Below are positions 1-8,005 of a stretch of DNA of 44,940 nucleotides, in pieces. The position numbers and the translations under genes were made by a program. The notes beneath the pieces were generated by a model. The model did not search any database. It saw only the letters and a list, made by a program, of their open reading frames with translations, and had not been told where the DNA came from. The stretch's first letter is position 1. Each line of letters begins with the position of its first letter. This DNA comes from Acetofilamentum sp. (GTDB lineage Bacteria; CAIWAD01). The stretch spans positions 1 to 44,940 of the forward strand of contig DYSB01000006.1 in assembly GCA_020726405.1 (NCBI GenBank). The letters are read 5' to 3'.

Positions 1-1
1 G

Positions 2-127
2 AGAGTGGCCCGCCACTTCGAGATTCGCGCGCTGCGCATCCAGCCCGAGGACTACGCCGCCTTCCGTGAGATGATTCACGCGGCCTGGAAGGCGGAGAAC
101 GAGCGACTGGTACTGCAGATGCCCTGA
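2..127 (+). CDS. C-terminal end of an unidentified protein (partial)
   Basis: An open frame runs from the window edge to a TGA and encodes about 41 residues, ending in a helical, charged segment (PEDYAAFREMIHAAWK, then ENERLVLQMP). This kind of tail, with a Tyr-x2-Phe-Arg helix, resembles the C-terminus of DUF3857/transglutaminase-type secreted proteins, but the fragment is too short for a firm call. It converges on the acyl-CoA dehydrogenase gene, with a GC-rich inverted repeat in the gap. The 5' part lies outside the window. Confidence 0.5.
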   Translation, partial: RVARHFEIRALRIQPEDYAAFREMIHAAWKAENERLVLQMP

Positions 128-146
128 ACGGGCCGCAAGGAGGGAA

Positions 147-175
147 GCGCCGGCGCCCCGGAAGGACGCCGGCGC
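147..175. terminator. GC-rich hairpin between convergent genes
   Basis: A 9-bp perfect inverted repeat (GCGCCGGCG / CGCCGGCGC, 11-nt loop) lies in the 56-bp gap between two convergent genes. It has no U-tract on either side, so it is a candidate bidirectional terminator by position rather than a classical intrinsic one. Confidence 0.45.
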
Positions 176-183
176 GGGGGGTC

Positions 184-1884
184 TCAGGCTTCGACCAACC
201 GCTCCAGATCCAGCGTGCGGTCGCCCATCACGATCTCATGGTTCATGCGCAGGCGCGGCAGGGCGTCGGCCAGGAAACGGCGCACCACCTTGCGCTTGTA
301 ACGCCACTTCTCGGCCTGGGCCAGCAGCAGCCAGCCCACGTAGTGGTCCAGGGCCATGTCCACCACCCGGCGGGCCATCAGGTCGCGATACTCCGGACCG
401 CGCTGCTTGAGGCAGGCCGTGGCCTGGTCCAGCAAGGGGCGCGAGTCGTGCAGGCGCTCGGCCAGTTCGGCCAGCTCAATATCCTCCCAGACGCGCCCGG
501 CGTAGGGTTCCAGGATGGCGGTCAGCTCGCCGCGCACCAGGCGGACCACGGCCCAATCCACCTGGATCTGGCTGGTGCCTTCGTAGATGTTGGTGATGCG
601 CGCGTCGCGGAACAGACGCTCCACCGGGTAGTCCTTCATGAAGCCGTTGCCGCCGTGCACCTGGATGGCCGTGCTCGTGACCATGTTGCACAGCTCGGAC
701 GTGTAGTACTTGACCATCGGCGTCAACAGGTCCGCGGCGCGGCCGTACTTCTTCTCCTCGACGTTGAGACCCAGCTTCTCCGCGCCCTCCTGCAGATCCA
801 CGAACGTGCTGGTGGCGTAGAGCAGGGCGCGCGAGGCCTCCGTGGCCACGCGCATCTCCGCCAGCATCACGGCCACGGCGGGCAATTCGGCGATCTTCTT
901 CCCGAACTGCTCACGGTCGTTGGCGTAAGCTTCCGCCTCGCGCAGGGCCGCCTCGCTGATCCCCACCGACTGGGCGGCCACTCCCAGCCGGGCCGCGGCC
1001 ATCAGCCAGGCCGTGTAGCGGGTGAGTCCGTGTCCGCGTCGTCCGATCAGCCGGGCCGGTGCTTTGTCGAAGTAGATCTCGCAGGTGGGTGAGCCATGGA
1101 TGCCCAGCTTCTCCTCGATGCGCCGGATTTGAACGCGCTCGCCCCGTGTCACAAGGAAGAAGCTCAGCCCACGGCCGCCGCCGTACTTGGCGGGATCCTC
1201 GCTGCGCGCCAGCACCAGCAGCACGTCGCCGCAGCCGTTGGTGATGAAGCGCTTGCTGCCCGTCAGCGTCCAGTCGCCATCGGGGTTCTCTTCGGCCTCG
1301 AGCAGGGACCGCGTGCGCACGGCACTCAAATCACTGCCCGCGTCCGCCTCGGTGAGCACCATCGCGCCACTCAGCAGGCCGGAGGCCATGTCCGGCAGGA
1401 TCTCGTTCTTGATCTCGTCGCTGGCGAACTGCTGGATCGTGTCCGCGATGCCCTGCAACCCGAAGAAGTTCATCAGGCTGGCATCGGCCCGGCTGACGAG
1501 CTCCACGGCCGCTGAGTAGAAGGTCTTGGAGAAACCGATGCCGCCGTATGCCGGATCCATGGTGAGGCCGGTGAGCTGGGCCTCCCTCAGGTCGTCCAGG
1601 TTGCGCTGCAGCGGCTCGGAAAAGATCACCTGGCCGTTCTCCAGCCGGCAGCCCAGCCGGTCCACGTCTTCAGCCCGGGGGGCGATGCGCTGGGCGGCGA
1701 TGGTTCCGATGGGATCCGACAGCATGTCCAGGTTGGCTTCGCGGGCCTCCTCGACGCTGTCAAACGGGGCCTCGGCATGGCCCGTGTCCCCGCGCATGGC
1801 GAAGATGGCGGCCCAGTCCACCATCTGCTCCATCACGAAGCGCAGGTCGGGATTGTCCTGATAGAAATTCTCGCTGGTCACCAT
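184..1884 (-). CDS. Acyl-CoA dehydrogenase, long form
   Basis: FAD-dependent alpha,beta-dehydrogenation of an acyl-CoA thioester, passing electrons to electron-transfer flavoprotein. At 566 residues it is longer than the classical 380-residue enzymes and carries a C-terminal helical extension of about 120 residues, as in the long bacterial family members. Visible signatures are the FAD/substrate segment LTEADAGSDLSAV near residue 177 and the C-terminal signature IYEGTSQIQ near residue 435. The Glu of that signature aligns with the catalytic base of medium-chain acyl-CoA dehydrogenase. It is the last gene of the leftward fixC-fixX-etfB-etfA operon, about 60 bp after etfA, which pairs it with its electron acceptor. 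The ATG is preceded by a purine-rich GAGAGG. Substrate chain length cannot be read from the sequence. Confidence 0.93.
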   Translation of the reverse strand: MVTSENFYQDNPDLRFVMEQMVDWAAIFAMRGDTGHAEAPFDSVEEAREANLDMLSDPIGTIAAQRIAPRAEDVDRLGCRLENGQVIFSEPLQRNLDDLREAQLTGLTMDPAYGGIGFSKTFYSAAVELVSRADASLMNFFGLQGIADTIQQFASDEIKNEILPDMASGLLSGAMVLTEADAGSDLSAVRTRSLLEAEENPDGDWTLTGSKRFITNGCGDVLLVLARSEDPAKYGGGRGLSFFLVTRGERVQIRRIEEKLGIHGSPTCEIYFDKAPARLIGRRGHGLTRYTAWLMAAARLGVAAQSVGISEAALREAEAYANDREQFGKKIAELPAVAVMLAEMRVATEASRALLYATSTFVDLQEGAEKLGLNVEEKKYGRAADLLTPMVKYYTSELCNMVTSTAIQVHGGNGFMKDYPVERLFRDARITNIYEGTSQIQVDWAVVRLVRGELTAILEPYAGRVWEDIELAELAERLHDSRPLLDQATACLKQRGPEYRDLMARRVVDMALDHYVGWLLLAQAEKWRYKRKVVRRFLADALPRLRMNHEIVMGDRTLDLERLVEA

Positions 1885-1944
1885 GTCGGCCTCTCGCTTT
1901 CAGTCGCTTCTCTCATTTCGTGGTCTGCGTGTCCGCCCGCTGGG

Positions 1945-2895
1945 TCAGCCCAGCAATTCGATGAGCTTGGGCACGACGCTGGTCAGGTCGCCCACGATGC
2001 GGTAGTGGGAGACACGGAAGATGGGTGCCGAAGGGTCGCTGTTGATGCCCACCACGGTCCGCGCGTCGCGGATGCCCACCAGGTGCTGGACCGCGCCACT
2101 GATCCCGCAGGCGATGTAAAGATCGGGCTTGACGGTCACGCCCGTCTGGCCGATCTGCCGCTCCGCCGAGACCCAGCCCGCGTCCACGCTGGCCCGGGTG
2201 GCGCCGATTTCGCCGCCCAGCTTCTCCGCCAGGCGCTCCAGCAGGGCGAAGTTCTCCCGGCTGCCCACGCCCGCGCCGCCGCCCACGATCACGCGGGCAT
2301 CCTTCAGGTTCACGGTCTTCTTCACCACCTCGCGGCGCAGCACCTCGCCCGTCGCCCCGCCGGCGGGGGACAGGTCCAGCGGGATCACGTCGCCGCCGCC
2401 GGCCGTGGCCCGCACCTCGGCCACCCCGTCCTTGAGCGTAACCAACACGGGGCCGGTGCCTTCGGGTTGATAGGCCGCCCGCACCCGGGCGTCGAACTCC
2501 GTCCGCAGCAGGCGCCAGGAGTTCCCGGCGCGCTCCACGCCGTCGCAGTCCACCAGACAGGCCGCTTCCAGGCGGCCCGCGGTCAGGGGTGCCAGATCGT
2601 TGCCCACCGTGCTGGCCTGGAAGAGCACCAGCACCGGATCGCGCTCCGTCACCACCGCGGCCACCACGGACGAGACCGGTCCGGCCAGGTAGTTTGCCAG
2701 CGTCGCGTGTTCCACGGTGAGCACTTGCGCGGCGCCGTGGGCCAGCGCGACCTCCACCGCCGCGGCCAGGGACTGTCCGACCAGCAGAGCCTCCACCTCG
2801 CCGCCCAGGCTGCCGGCCAGGGCCAGAGCCTGCAGGGAGAGGTCGGTCACGCCGTTCTCGTCATGTTCCAGAAAAACCAGGATGCGTGTCATCAA
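1945..2895 (-). CDS. etfA: Electron transfer flavoprotein alpha subunit
   Basis: FAD-binding large subunit of ETF (FixB-type), 316 residues, a typical length. The C-terminal FAD domain is clear: QTGVTVKPDLYIACGISGA, then VGINSDPSAPIFRVSHYRIVGD, the conserved alpha-subunit signature with the NSDP-x-APIF core. The ATG follows etfB by only 6 nt and has a strong Shine-Dalgarno (AGGAGG) overlapping the etfB stop region, so the two are translationally linked. The partner acyl-CoA dehydrogenase lies just downstream. Whether this ETF is a simple carrier or part of a bifurcating FixABCX complex is not decided by the sequence seen here, although the neighbours fixC and fixX allow both. Confidence 0.95.
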   Translation of the reverse strand: MMTRILVFLEHDENGVTDLSLQALALAGSLGGEVEALLVGQSLAAAVEVALAHGAAQVLTVEHATLANYLAGPVSSVVAAVVTERDPVLVLFQASTVGNDLAPLTAGRLEAACLVDCDGVERAGNSWRLLRTEFDARVRAAYQPEGTGPVLVTLKDGVAEVRATAGGGDVIPLDLSPAGGATGEVLRREVVKKTVNLKDARVIVGGGAGVGSRENFALLERLAEKLGGEIGATRASVDAGWVSAERQIGQTGVTVKPDLYIACGISGAVQHLVGIRDARTVVGINSDPSAPIFRVSHYRIVGDLTSVVPKLIELLG

Positions 2896-2901
2896 TTCCT
2901 C

Positions 2902-3675
2902 CTAGCGGATGTCCCGCAGCAGGGCGGCCAAGGCCGCCTCGCTGCCCGCGTCCACGTCGTGTGTCTCCACGTTGCGCTGGGGCAGGGCCGTCAGCCCCGC
3001 CAGCCGCATGCGGCGTGGCTCTCCGGCGAGGCCCAGCTCGGCGGCGCTCCACTCGGGAATGGGCGCCTTCTTGAGCTTGAGCTTGAGCATGGCCTTGGCT
3101 GCGCGCGGCGTGCGCGGATCATCCTTGAGCAGGTAGACGCCCAGGGCCAGCACGGCGGGTAGGGGCAGGCGCACGAACTCGCTGCCCATCTCGATCTCGC
3201 GCCGGCAGGTGACCTGGCCGGGGACCAGCTCCGTCAGGCTGTCCACGTAGGTGAGCTGGGCGTGACCCAGCCGGCCTGCCAGTTCGCCCGCCAGCAGGGA
3301 ATTCTCGCCCTCGGGGACGCTGACGCCCAGCAGCACCAGATCGTGGGCGCCGATGCGCCGGATGGCCGCCGCCAGCAGGGCCGCGCGCGCGCCCGTGTCC
3401 AGGTCCTCGTCCGTCGTCACGCGGAAGGCCTCGTCGGCGCCGCGGTACAGGCACTCGCGCAGCACGTCCACCTCGCCGGGCTGCCCCACGGAGAGCACGG
3501 TGACGCTGCCGCCCTCGCGGTCCTTGATCTGCAGGGCCTGTTCCAGGCTGTTCAGGTCCTCGGGATCGAAGCGCCGGGGCAGCGGCTTCAGGACGCCATC
3601 CAGTCCCAGCGGCTCGCCCACGAGGTCCCGCGTGTCCCAGACCTCGCGCACGACGACGATGATGTGATACGACAA
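2902..3675 (-). CDS. etfB: Electron transfer flavoprotein beta subunit
   Basis: Small ETF subunit (FixA-type) of 257 residues that binds AMP in simple ETFs or a second FAD in bifurcating ones. Signatures include the LSVGQPGEVDVLRECLYRGA segment, GVSVPEGENSLLAGELAGRLG and the EMGSEFVRLPLPAVLALG segment near the C-terminal third. The start is a TTG, chosen because no ATG is available before the conserved VVVREVWDTRDL start of the domain and an AAGGAAG Shine-Dalgarno sits just upstream. It follows fixX by 57 bp and precedes etfA by 6 bp on the same strand. Confidence 0.93.
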   Translation of the reverse strand: MSYHIIVVVREVWDTRDLVGEPLGLDGVLKPLPRRFDPEDLNSLEQALQIKDREGGSVTVLSVGQPGEVDVLRECLYRGADEAFRVTTDEDLDTGARAALLAAAIRRIGAHDLVLLGVSVPEGENSLLAGELAGRLGHAQLTYVDSLTELVPGQVTCRREIEMGSEFVRLPLPAVLALGVYLLKDDPRTPRAAKAMLKLKLKKAPIPEWSAAELGLAGEPRRMRLAGLTALPQRNVETHDVDAGSEAALAALLRDIR

Positions 3676-3732
3676 GGTTCTTCCTTTCCCCTTCTGTGTT
3701 CCAATGGCCCAGCGGCGCGCCTGCGCCGCGGC

Positions 3733-4029
3733 TCAGTAGCGGTACTTGACCCCCATGCCGCCGTCTGGGAAGCGCCAGTCCAGCGAGTCCGTCGGACAGA
3801 CCTGCACGCAGGTGCCGCACTCCAGGCAGTTGTCGTGGGACACCAGCACCACGGCCGTGTCGTTGGGGTTGCGCTTGTAGACGTGCGCCGGGCAGAGCAG
3901 CACGCAGGGCTTGCCCGCGCAGTCGCGGCAGAGCGCGGGCTGCACCGTGATGTGTGGATGGTCGCTGTCGGGCTCGTAGCGCGTGCGGTAGAGCTTGTCC
4001 TCCAGCGTCAGGCTGAACAGGTCGGCCAT
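3733..4029 (-). CDS. fixX: Ferredoxin-like protein FixX
   Basis: Small iron-sulfur protein (98 residues) that partners FixC in moving electrons from reduced ETF to quinone. One complete 4Fe-4S motif is visible, CLECGTCVQVCP, in the C-terminal half, preceded by a second, degenerate cysteine group, CRDCAGKPCVLLCPAHVY, as is usual for FixX. It lies 18 bp after fixC. The ATG has GGGAGAGG upstream. In mitochondrial ETF-quinone oxidoreductase this domain is fused to the flavoprotein; here it is separate, the bacterial FixC/FixX arrangement. Confidence 0.93.
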   Translation of the reverse strand: MADLFSLTLEDKLYRTRYEPDSDHPHITVQPALCRDCAGKPCVLLCPAHVYKRNPNDTAVVLVSHDNCLECGTCVQVCPTDSLDWRFPDGGMGVKYRY

Positions 4030-4047
4030 GGCCTCTCCCGCTTTCCG

Positions 4048-5370
4048 TTACAACAGTTTGCGGGCGCGCAGCAGGTCGCGCACCAGCTTGAGCTTGGACA
4101 GACCCTGGAAGAACTCGCGCAGGGCGCGCTTCTGCACGTCCGCCTTGCTGTCCTCCGTCACGGTGAAGTAGTCCACCAGCAGGCGACTCACGCGGTCCGG
4201 ATAGAGCCCCAGCAGCTCGGGCGTGGACTCCAGGATCTGCGGCAGTTCGCGGTACTTGCGCAGGTCGGCCAGCGCCGCGCTGCCGGCCATCCGGCGTTCG
4301 TAGGAGGCCAGCCCGGCCCGGCTGAAATCCCCGCGCTCCCGGGCCTCCAGCACGGCCTCGGCGGCCTGCGTACCGGAGAACATGGCGTGGTTGGTGCCTT
4401 CCTTGTAGAGCGACATGTTCACCAGGCCCGCCGCGTCGCCCAGCACCAGGGCGCCGTTGCCCGCGAACTGCGGCAGGCAGTCGATCCCGCCCTCGGGAAT
4501 CATGTGCGCGCTGTACTCCAGCAGTTCGCCGCCGCGCAGGTAGCGCCGCACCTCCGGGTGCTGTTTGAAGCGCTCCAGCACGTCGCCCGGCTCCAGTCCG
4601 GCCTTCTGCAGGCTCTCCAGCCGTCCGGCAAAACCCAGGCTCACCGTCTCCTGCTGGGTGTAGATGAAGCCGCCGCCGATCAGGTTCTCGAAGGGCGCGC
4701 CGATGAAGTCGATGGCCGCGCCCTGGCCGGGCTCCAGTCCGAAGCGGTCCTCGATGACGCCGGCGGGCAGCCCGATGGTCTCCTTCACGCCCAGCGCGAA
4801 GTGCTGGGGCTTGGGACCGGCCATGCCCAGTTCGCGGCAGGCCGCCTGGCTCACCAGGCCGTGGGCGCCGTCGGCCAGCAGCACCACGTCGGCGCGGAAC
4901 TGCTCCTCGCCGCGCAGCTGCACGCCCACCGCGCGCCGGGCCGCGCCCTCGCCCTCCAATAGCACGCGCTCCACCACCGTGCCTTCCACCAGGCCCGCTC
5001 CGGCGGCCTCGGCCTGGCCGGCGAACCAGCGATCGAAGGCCGGACGATGCACGGTCCAGGTGTGGTTGAAGGGCGCCCGCCCCCAGGCCTCGCTGCCGAA
5101 ATCCAGCGCCAGCTGGCGCTCGGGCCCCAGGAAGACGATCCGGCGCCGGGTGACGGCCCGCTCCACCGGGGCCTGCTCGTGGAAGTTGGGGATGAGCTGG
5201 TTCAGCACGGTGCCGTAAAGCAGGCCGCCCATGTTCTTGGCGCCCGCGCTCTCGCCGCGCTCCACCACCACCACTTCCAACCCGCGTCGGGCCAGGCAGA
5301 GAGCGGCGCTGATCCCGGCCGGGCCGGCACCCACCACCAGGACATCCACCTTGACCTGTTCGTCGCTCAT
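4048..5370 (-). CDS. fixC: FixC-type ETF-quinone oxidoreductase flavoprotein
   Basis: FAD flavoprotein that accepts electrons from ETF and reduces membrane quinone. The N-terminal dinucleotide fold is explicit (VDVLVVGAGPAGISAAL, residues 8-24), followed by the GESAGAKNMGG segment and the second FAD motif GALVLGDAAGLVNMSLYKEGTNHAM, both typical of FixC/ETF-QO. I start at the ATG giving MSDEQVKVD because it has GAGG 8 nt upstream and sits directly before the Rossmann fold; an upstream in-frame start would add 16 unconserved residues. At 440 residues it is of FixC length, without the fused ferredoxin domain, which is encoded next door as fixX. It is the first gene of the operon. Confidence 0.93.
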   Translation of the reverse strand: MSDEQVKVDVLVVGAGPAGISAALCLARRGLEVVVVERGESAGAKNMGGLLYGTVLNQLIPNFHEQAPVERAVTRRRIVFLGPERQLALDFGSEAWGRAPFNHTWTVHRPAFDRWFAGQAEAAGAGLVEGTVVERVLLEGEGAARRAVGVQLRGEEQFRADVVLLADGAHGLVSQAACRELGMAGPKPQHFALGVKETIGLPAGVIEDRFGLEPGQGAAIDFIGAPFENLIGGGFIYTQQETVSLGFAGRLESLQKAGLEPGDVLERFKQHPEVRRYLRGGELLEYSAHMIPEGGIDCLPQFAGNGALVLGDAAGLVNMSLYKEGTNHAMFSGTQAAEAVLEARERGDFSRAGLASYERRMAGSAALADLRKYRELPQILESTPELLGLYPDRVSRLLVDYFTVTEDSKADVQKRALREFFQGLSKLKLVRDLLRARKLL

Positions 5371-5656
5371 GCGGGGCCTCATGACTTGTCCGGGTCCGAG
5401 CTGCGGCCGGGCGAACACCAGTCCAGACGCCAGGGTCCGGACACTTTCCTGTTAAAAAGTAGAAAAGCCCACAGGGGGGAGCAATGAAGGGAACGGAATT
5501 CCCCTGTAACAGGCTGCTTTCGCGAACGACCGCAGTGGCCCTGGGCCCGCTACAGCACAATGTTCGCCCATCCGAACCCCGGTCCACTTCCTATATTGGA
5601 CGCGCATCAACCTAAGGAAGGGCCGTCAGGCCCTTTCGTCTGTCAGCAGGAGAATC
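5371..5656. promoter_or_regulatory. Divergent control region between fixC and the enoyl reductase
   Basis: This gap between two divergent genes has no credible gene. It holds a perfect odd palindrome CCTGT-A-ACAGG (5503-5513), a possible operator. A weak leftward promoter for fixC, TTGCTC-N16-TACTTT, lies between the palindrome and fixC. A TATATT hexamer at 5592-5597 could serve the rightward gene, but no good -35 was seen. A short hairpin (AAGGGCC-GTCA-GGCCCTT, 5618-5635) lies in the presumed leader of the enoyl reductase, just before its ribosome-binding site. Confidence 0.35.
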
Positions 5657-6865
5657 ATGAACCCGCATCACCATCACCACAAGATCCACCTCACGCCGCG
5701 CACCTTCGGTTTCATCAGCACCGTGGCTCATCCGGTGGGGCTGGAGCGGGAAGTGGCTCGGCAGATTCGCGTGGCCTGCACCATCCGCCACCGCGAACTG
5801 GGCGGCAACATGCTGGTGCTGGGCTGTTCCATGGGCTACGGCCTGGCGGCGCGGGTCATCGCCACCTTCGGCTACGGCATGAAGACCCTGGGCGTCTCCC
5901 ACGCCCGTCCCCACCGCGGCAGCCGCACGGCCACGGCCGGTTGGTACAACACGGCCCACTTCCATCGCCTGGCCCGGATGGAGGGCCTCTACGCCGACAC
6001 AGTGATCGCCGACGCTTTCTCCCGCGAAGCCCTGGAGGAAAGTCTGGAGCGCGTGGCCCGCGAACTGGGGCCGCTGGACTATCTGGTCTACAGCTTGGCC
6101 GCGCCGCGCCGCACGGATCCCGAAACCGGCGAGACCTTCCAAAGCGTGCTCAAGGCCGTGGGCCGGCCGCACCACACCAAGCTCATCGACACAGCCACTT
6201 GGGAGATCTCCGAGGGCGTCTTCGAGGCCGCCACGGAGGATGAGATCCGCCAGACGGTCGGCGTGATGGGCGGACACGACCTGCGCCGCTGGACCCAGGC
6301 CCTGCTGGAGCGCAAACTCCTCAAGCCCGGCGCGCGCGTGCTGGCCTTCAGCTACATCGGCCCGCCGGCCACGCACCCCATCTACCGGGACGGCACCATC
6401 GGCCACGCCAAGGTCCACATGGAGGCCACCTGCCGCAAACTGGACGAGTGCCTGCGGATGGAACTGGGCGGATCGTGTCACACGGTGGTGCCCAAGTCCA
6501 TCGTCACCCAGTCGTCGGCGGCCATCCCGGCCATCGCGCTCTACATCAGCCTCGCCTACCGGATCATGAAGGAGAAGGGCCTGCACGAGACCGCCATCGA
6601 GCAGATGCGCCGTCTGTTCCGCGAGCACATCGCGCCGGGCAAGTCGCCCCGGCTGGACGAGGACGGCCGGATCCGGCTGGATGACTTCGAACTGCGCGAG
6701 GACGTGCAGTCGGAGGTGCAGCGCCGCTGGGAGACCATCACCACGGAGACGGTCCCCGAGCTGTGTGACATCGCGGGCTACAAGGAGGACTTCATGCGCC
6801 TCTTCGGCTTCCAGGTCAAGGACGTGGACTACGAGCTGCCCGTGCGCATCGACATTCCGCTCTGA
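5657..6865 (+). CDS. fabV: FabV/TER-type trans-2-enoyl reductase
   Basis: NAD(P)H-dependent reduction of trans-2-enoyl-ACP or enoyl-CoA. The 402-residue length fits the family. The extended SDR active site Tyr-x8-Lys is present as Y243 and K252 (YRDGTIGHAK), and the cofactor loop is GCSMGYG at 56-62. The segments FGFISTVAHPVG and TAGWYNTAHF are family hallmarks. FabV (fatty-acid synthesis) and TER (fermentative crotonyl-CoA reduction) cannot be separated by inspection. The N-terminus is unusual: five consecutive histidines (MNPHHHHHK) precede the domain. The ATG has GCAGGAG upstream. It is transcribed away from the fix/ETF operon, and the context suggests linked acyl chemistry. Confidence 0.92.
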   Translation: MNPHHHHHKIHLTPRTFGFISTVAHPVGLEREVARQIRVACTIRHRELGGNMLVLGCSMGYGLAARVIATFGYGMKTLGVSHARPHRGSRTATAGWYNTAHFHRLARMEGLYADTVIADAFSREALEESLERVARELGPLDYLVYSLAAPRRTDPETGETFQSVLKAVGRPHHTKLIDTATWEISEGVFEAATEDEIRQTVGVMGGHDLRRWTQALLERKLLKPGARVLAFSYIGPPATHPIYRDGTIGHAKVHMEATCRKLDECLRMELGGSCHTVVPKSIVTQSSAAIPAIALYISLAYRIMKEKGLHETAIEQMRRLFREHIAPGKSPRLDEDGRIRLDDFELREDVQSEVQRRWETITTETVPELCDIAGYKEDFMRLFGFQVKDVDYELPVRIDIPL

Positions 6866-6882
6866 GCGGACCGCCCGGGCGC

Positions 6883-7446
6883 TCAGCGTCGATCGAGCTC
6901 GGAGCGCGCCTTGAGCAGGGCCAATTGGTAGACAATCAACAGCAGGGCCAACAGAACCAGCAGGGCCCCCACCAGGCGCCCGAGCAGGGTCTGATCGAAG
7001 CCCAGCACCCACAGGCCCAGCGCCAGCACCCCCAGACAGAGCAGCAGATTCAGCCAGATCACCACGGGATGCTGCCCGGCGGCTACCAGCCGCAATCGGG
7101 AGCGCAAGTCCGCGTCCACGCTGGACGTTGGCAGATCCCGCGCCAGCCGCGCCACCCCCAGCAGGTAGAGCACGGGCGCCGGCAGCATGCAGGCCAGAGC
7201 CCACCAGAGTTCGGAGCCGGGCAACAGCAGGCGGCTGGTGGCGATCCAGACCAGTACCAGCACGAACTGGCCGGACAGGTACCAGGCCATCAACCGGCGC
7301 ACGCGCGCCTCGGCCTCCGCATCGGGTAGTAGGAAGGTCCGGGTGAAGGGGGTTAGCAAGCTGAACAGCCCCCAAGGCAGGAAATGCAGGCGGCCCTCGT
7401 GGTCACGGACCAGTGTGTGCCCCAGCAGGCGCTCCAGCAGTGCCAT
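6883..7446 (-). CDS. Membrane protein of unknown function
   Basis: A 187-residue protein with four predicted membrane segments: VLVLVWIATSRLLL, then WWALACMLPAPVLYLLGVA, WLNLLLCLGVLALGLWVLGF, and LVGALLVLLALLLIVYQLALL. It has a charged stretch between the second and third. I do not recognise the family. The ATG has a strong AGGAGG. Its 5' end overlaps the 3' end of the upstream cyclic-nucleotide-binding-domain gene by 44 bp, so the pair is probably co-transcribed and translationally coupled. The upstream protein's last 30 residues, which lie mostly in this overlap, look unconserved. Confidence 0.75.
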   Translation of the reverse strand: MALLERLLGHTLVRDHEGRLHFLPWGLFSLLTPFTRTFLLPDAEAEARVRRLMAWYLSGQFVLVLVWIATSRLLLPGSELWWALACMLPAPVLYLLGVARLARDLPTSSVDADLRSRLRLVAAGQHPVVIWLNLLLCLGVLALGLWVLGFDQTLLGRLVGALLVLLALLLIVYQLALLKARSELDRR

Positions 7447-8005
7447 GCGATCCTCCTTGTTCTGCCCGGACCGCAGGGGCTCCGGCGTGTTTATCTACCA
7501 GCCCGAAGACCACGCGGATGCGGCGCAGCATGCGCTCCGCCAGAACGTGGGGATGCGCGGCGGCCTCGGCGCCCAGCCGTTCGATGGTGCGACGGGAGGC
7601 CAACCGACGCCGGGCCAGGATGTCCGACAGCGCGTGGGCCAGCTCCGGTCGCCCGGCCAGCACTGGCTCCAGGTCGCTGCGCTGGACCTCCAGCAGGCGA
7701 CACTCTGTCACCGCGTCCACGGAGGCGGAGCGCGGCTCGCCGGTCAACAGGCTGAATTCACCGAAACAGTCGCCGGCCCGTAGGCTGCCCACCACCGTTT
7801 CCGCTCCGGCGCCGCTTTGCCGCCGCGCCTCGCGCAGTCCCTCCAACACGAGGAAGAGCGAGGTCCCCTCTTCCCCCTGGGTCACCACCCGCCCGCCGGC
7901 GGGCAGCACGACTGGCAGGCTGGCGTCCAGTCGGAACAGCAGCAGCCAGACGCCCAGGACCAGCAGCGCAGCCAGGAATCGTCGCAGGCCGGACAGCAAC
8001 GGCAT
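7403..8005 (-). CDS. Membrane-anchored cyclic-nucleotide-binding-domain protein
   Basis: About 200 residues: one hydrophobic segment (FLAALLVLGVWLLLF, residues 10-24), then a cNMP-binding beta-roll fold. The phosphate-binding cassette region reads GDCFGEFSLLTGEPRSASVDA, and GEEGTSLFLVLEG precedes it. The sequence most resembles the C-terminal domain of MscS-type mechanosensitive channels that carry a cNMP domain, but the channel part is absent and the first strand of the cNMP domain appears to be replaced by the hydrophobic segment. The ATG has a strong GGGGAGG, so the present start is functional-looking. The region immediately upstream is a gene fragment, so this could be a rearrangement product rather than an ancestral small protein. 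Confidence 0.75.
   Translation of the reverse strand: MPLLSGLRRFLAALLVLGVWLLLFRLDASLPVVLPAGGRVVTQGEEGTSLFLVLEGLREARRQSGAGAETVVGSLRAGDCFGEFSLLTGEPRSASVDAVTECRLLEVQRSDLEPVLAGRPELAHALSDILARRRLASRRTIERLGAEAAAHPHVLAERMLRRIRVVFGLVDKHAGAPAVRAEQGGSHGTAGAPAGAHTGP

Noticed and set aside
3119-5587. 822-codon open frame on the minus strand
   Set aside because: It is an out-of-phase shadow of fixC, fixX and etfB. Its translation is dominated by Arg, Gly and Ala with no domain, whereas the other frame gives three clear flavoprotein-pathway genes.
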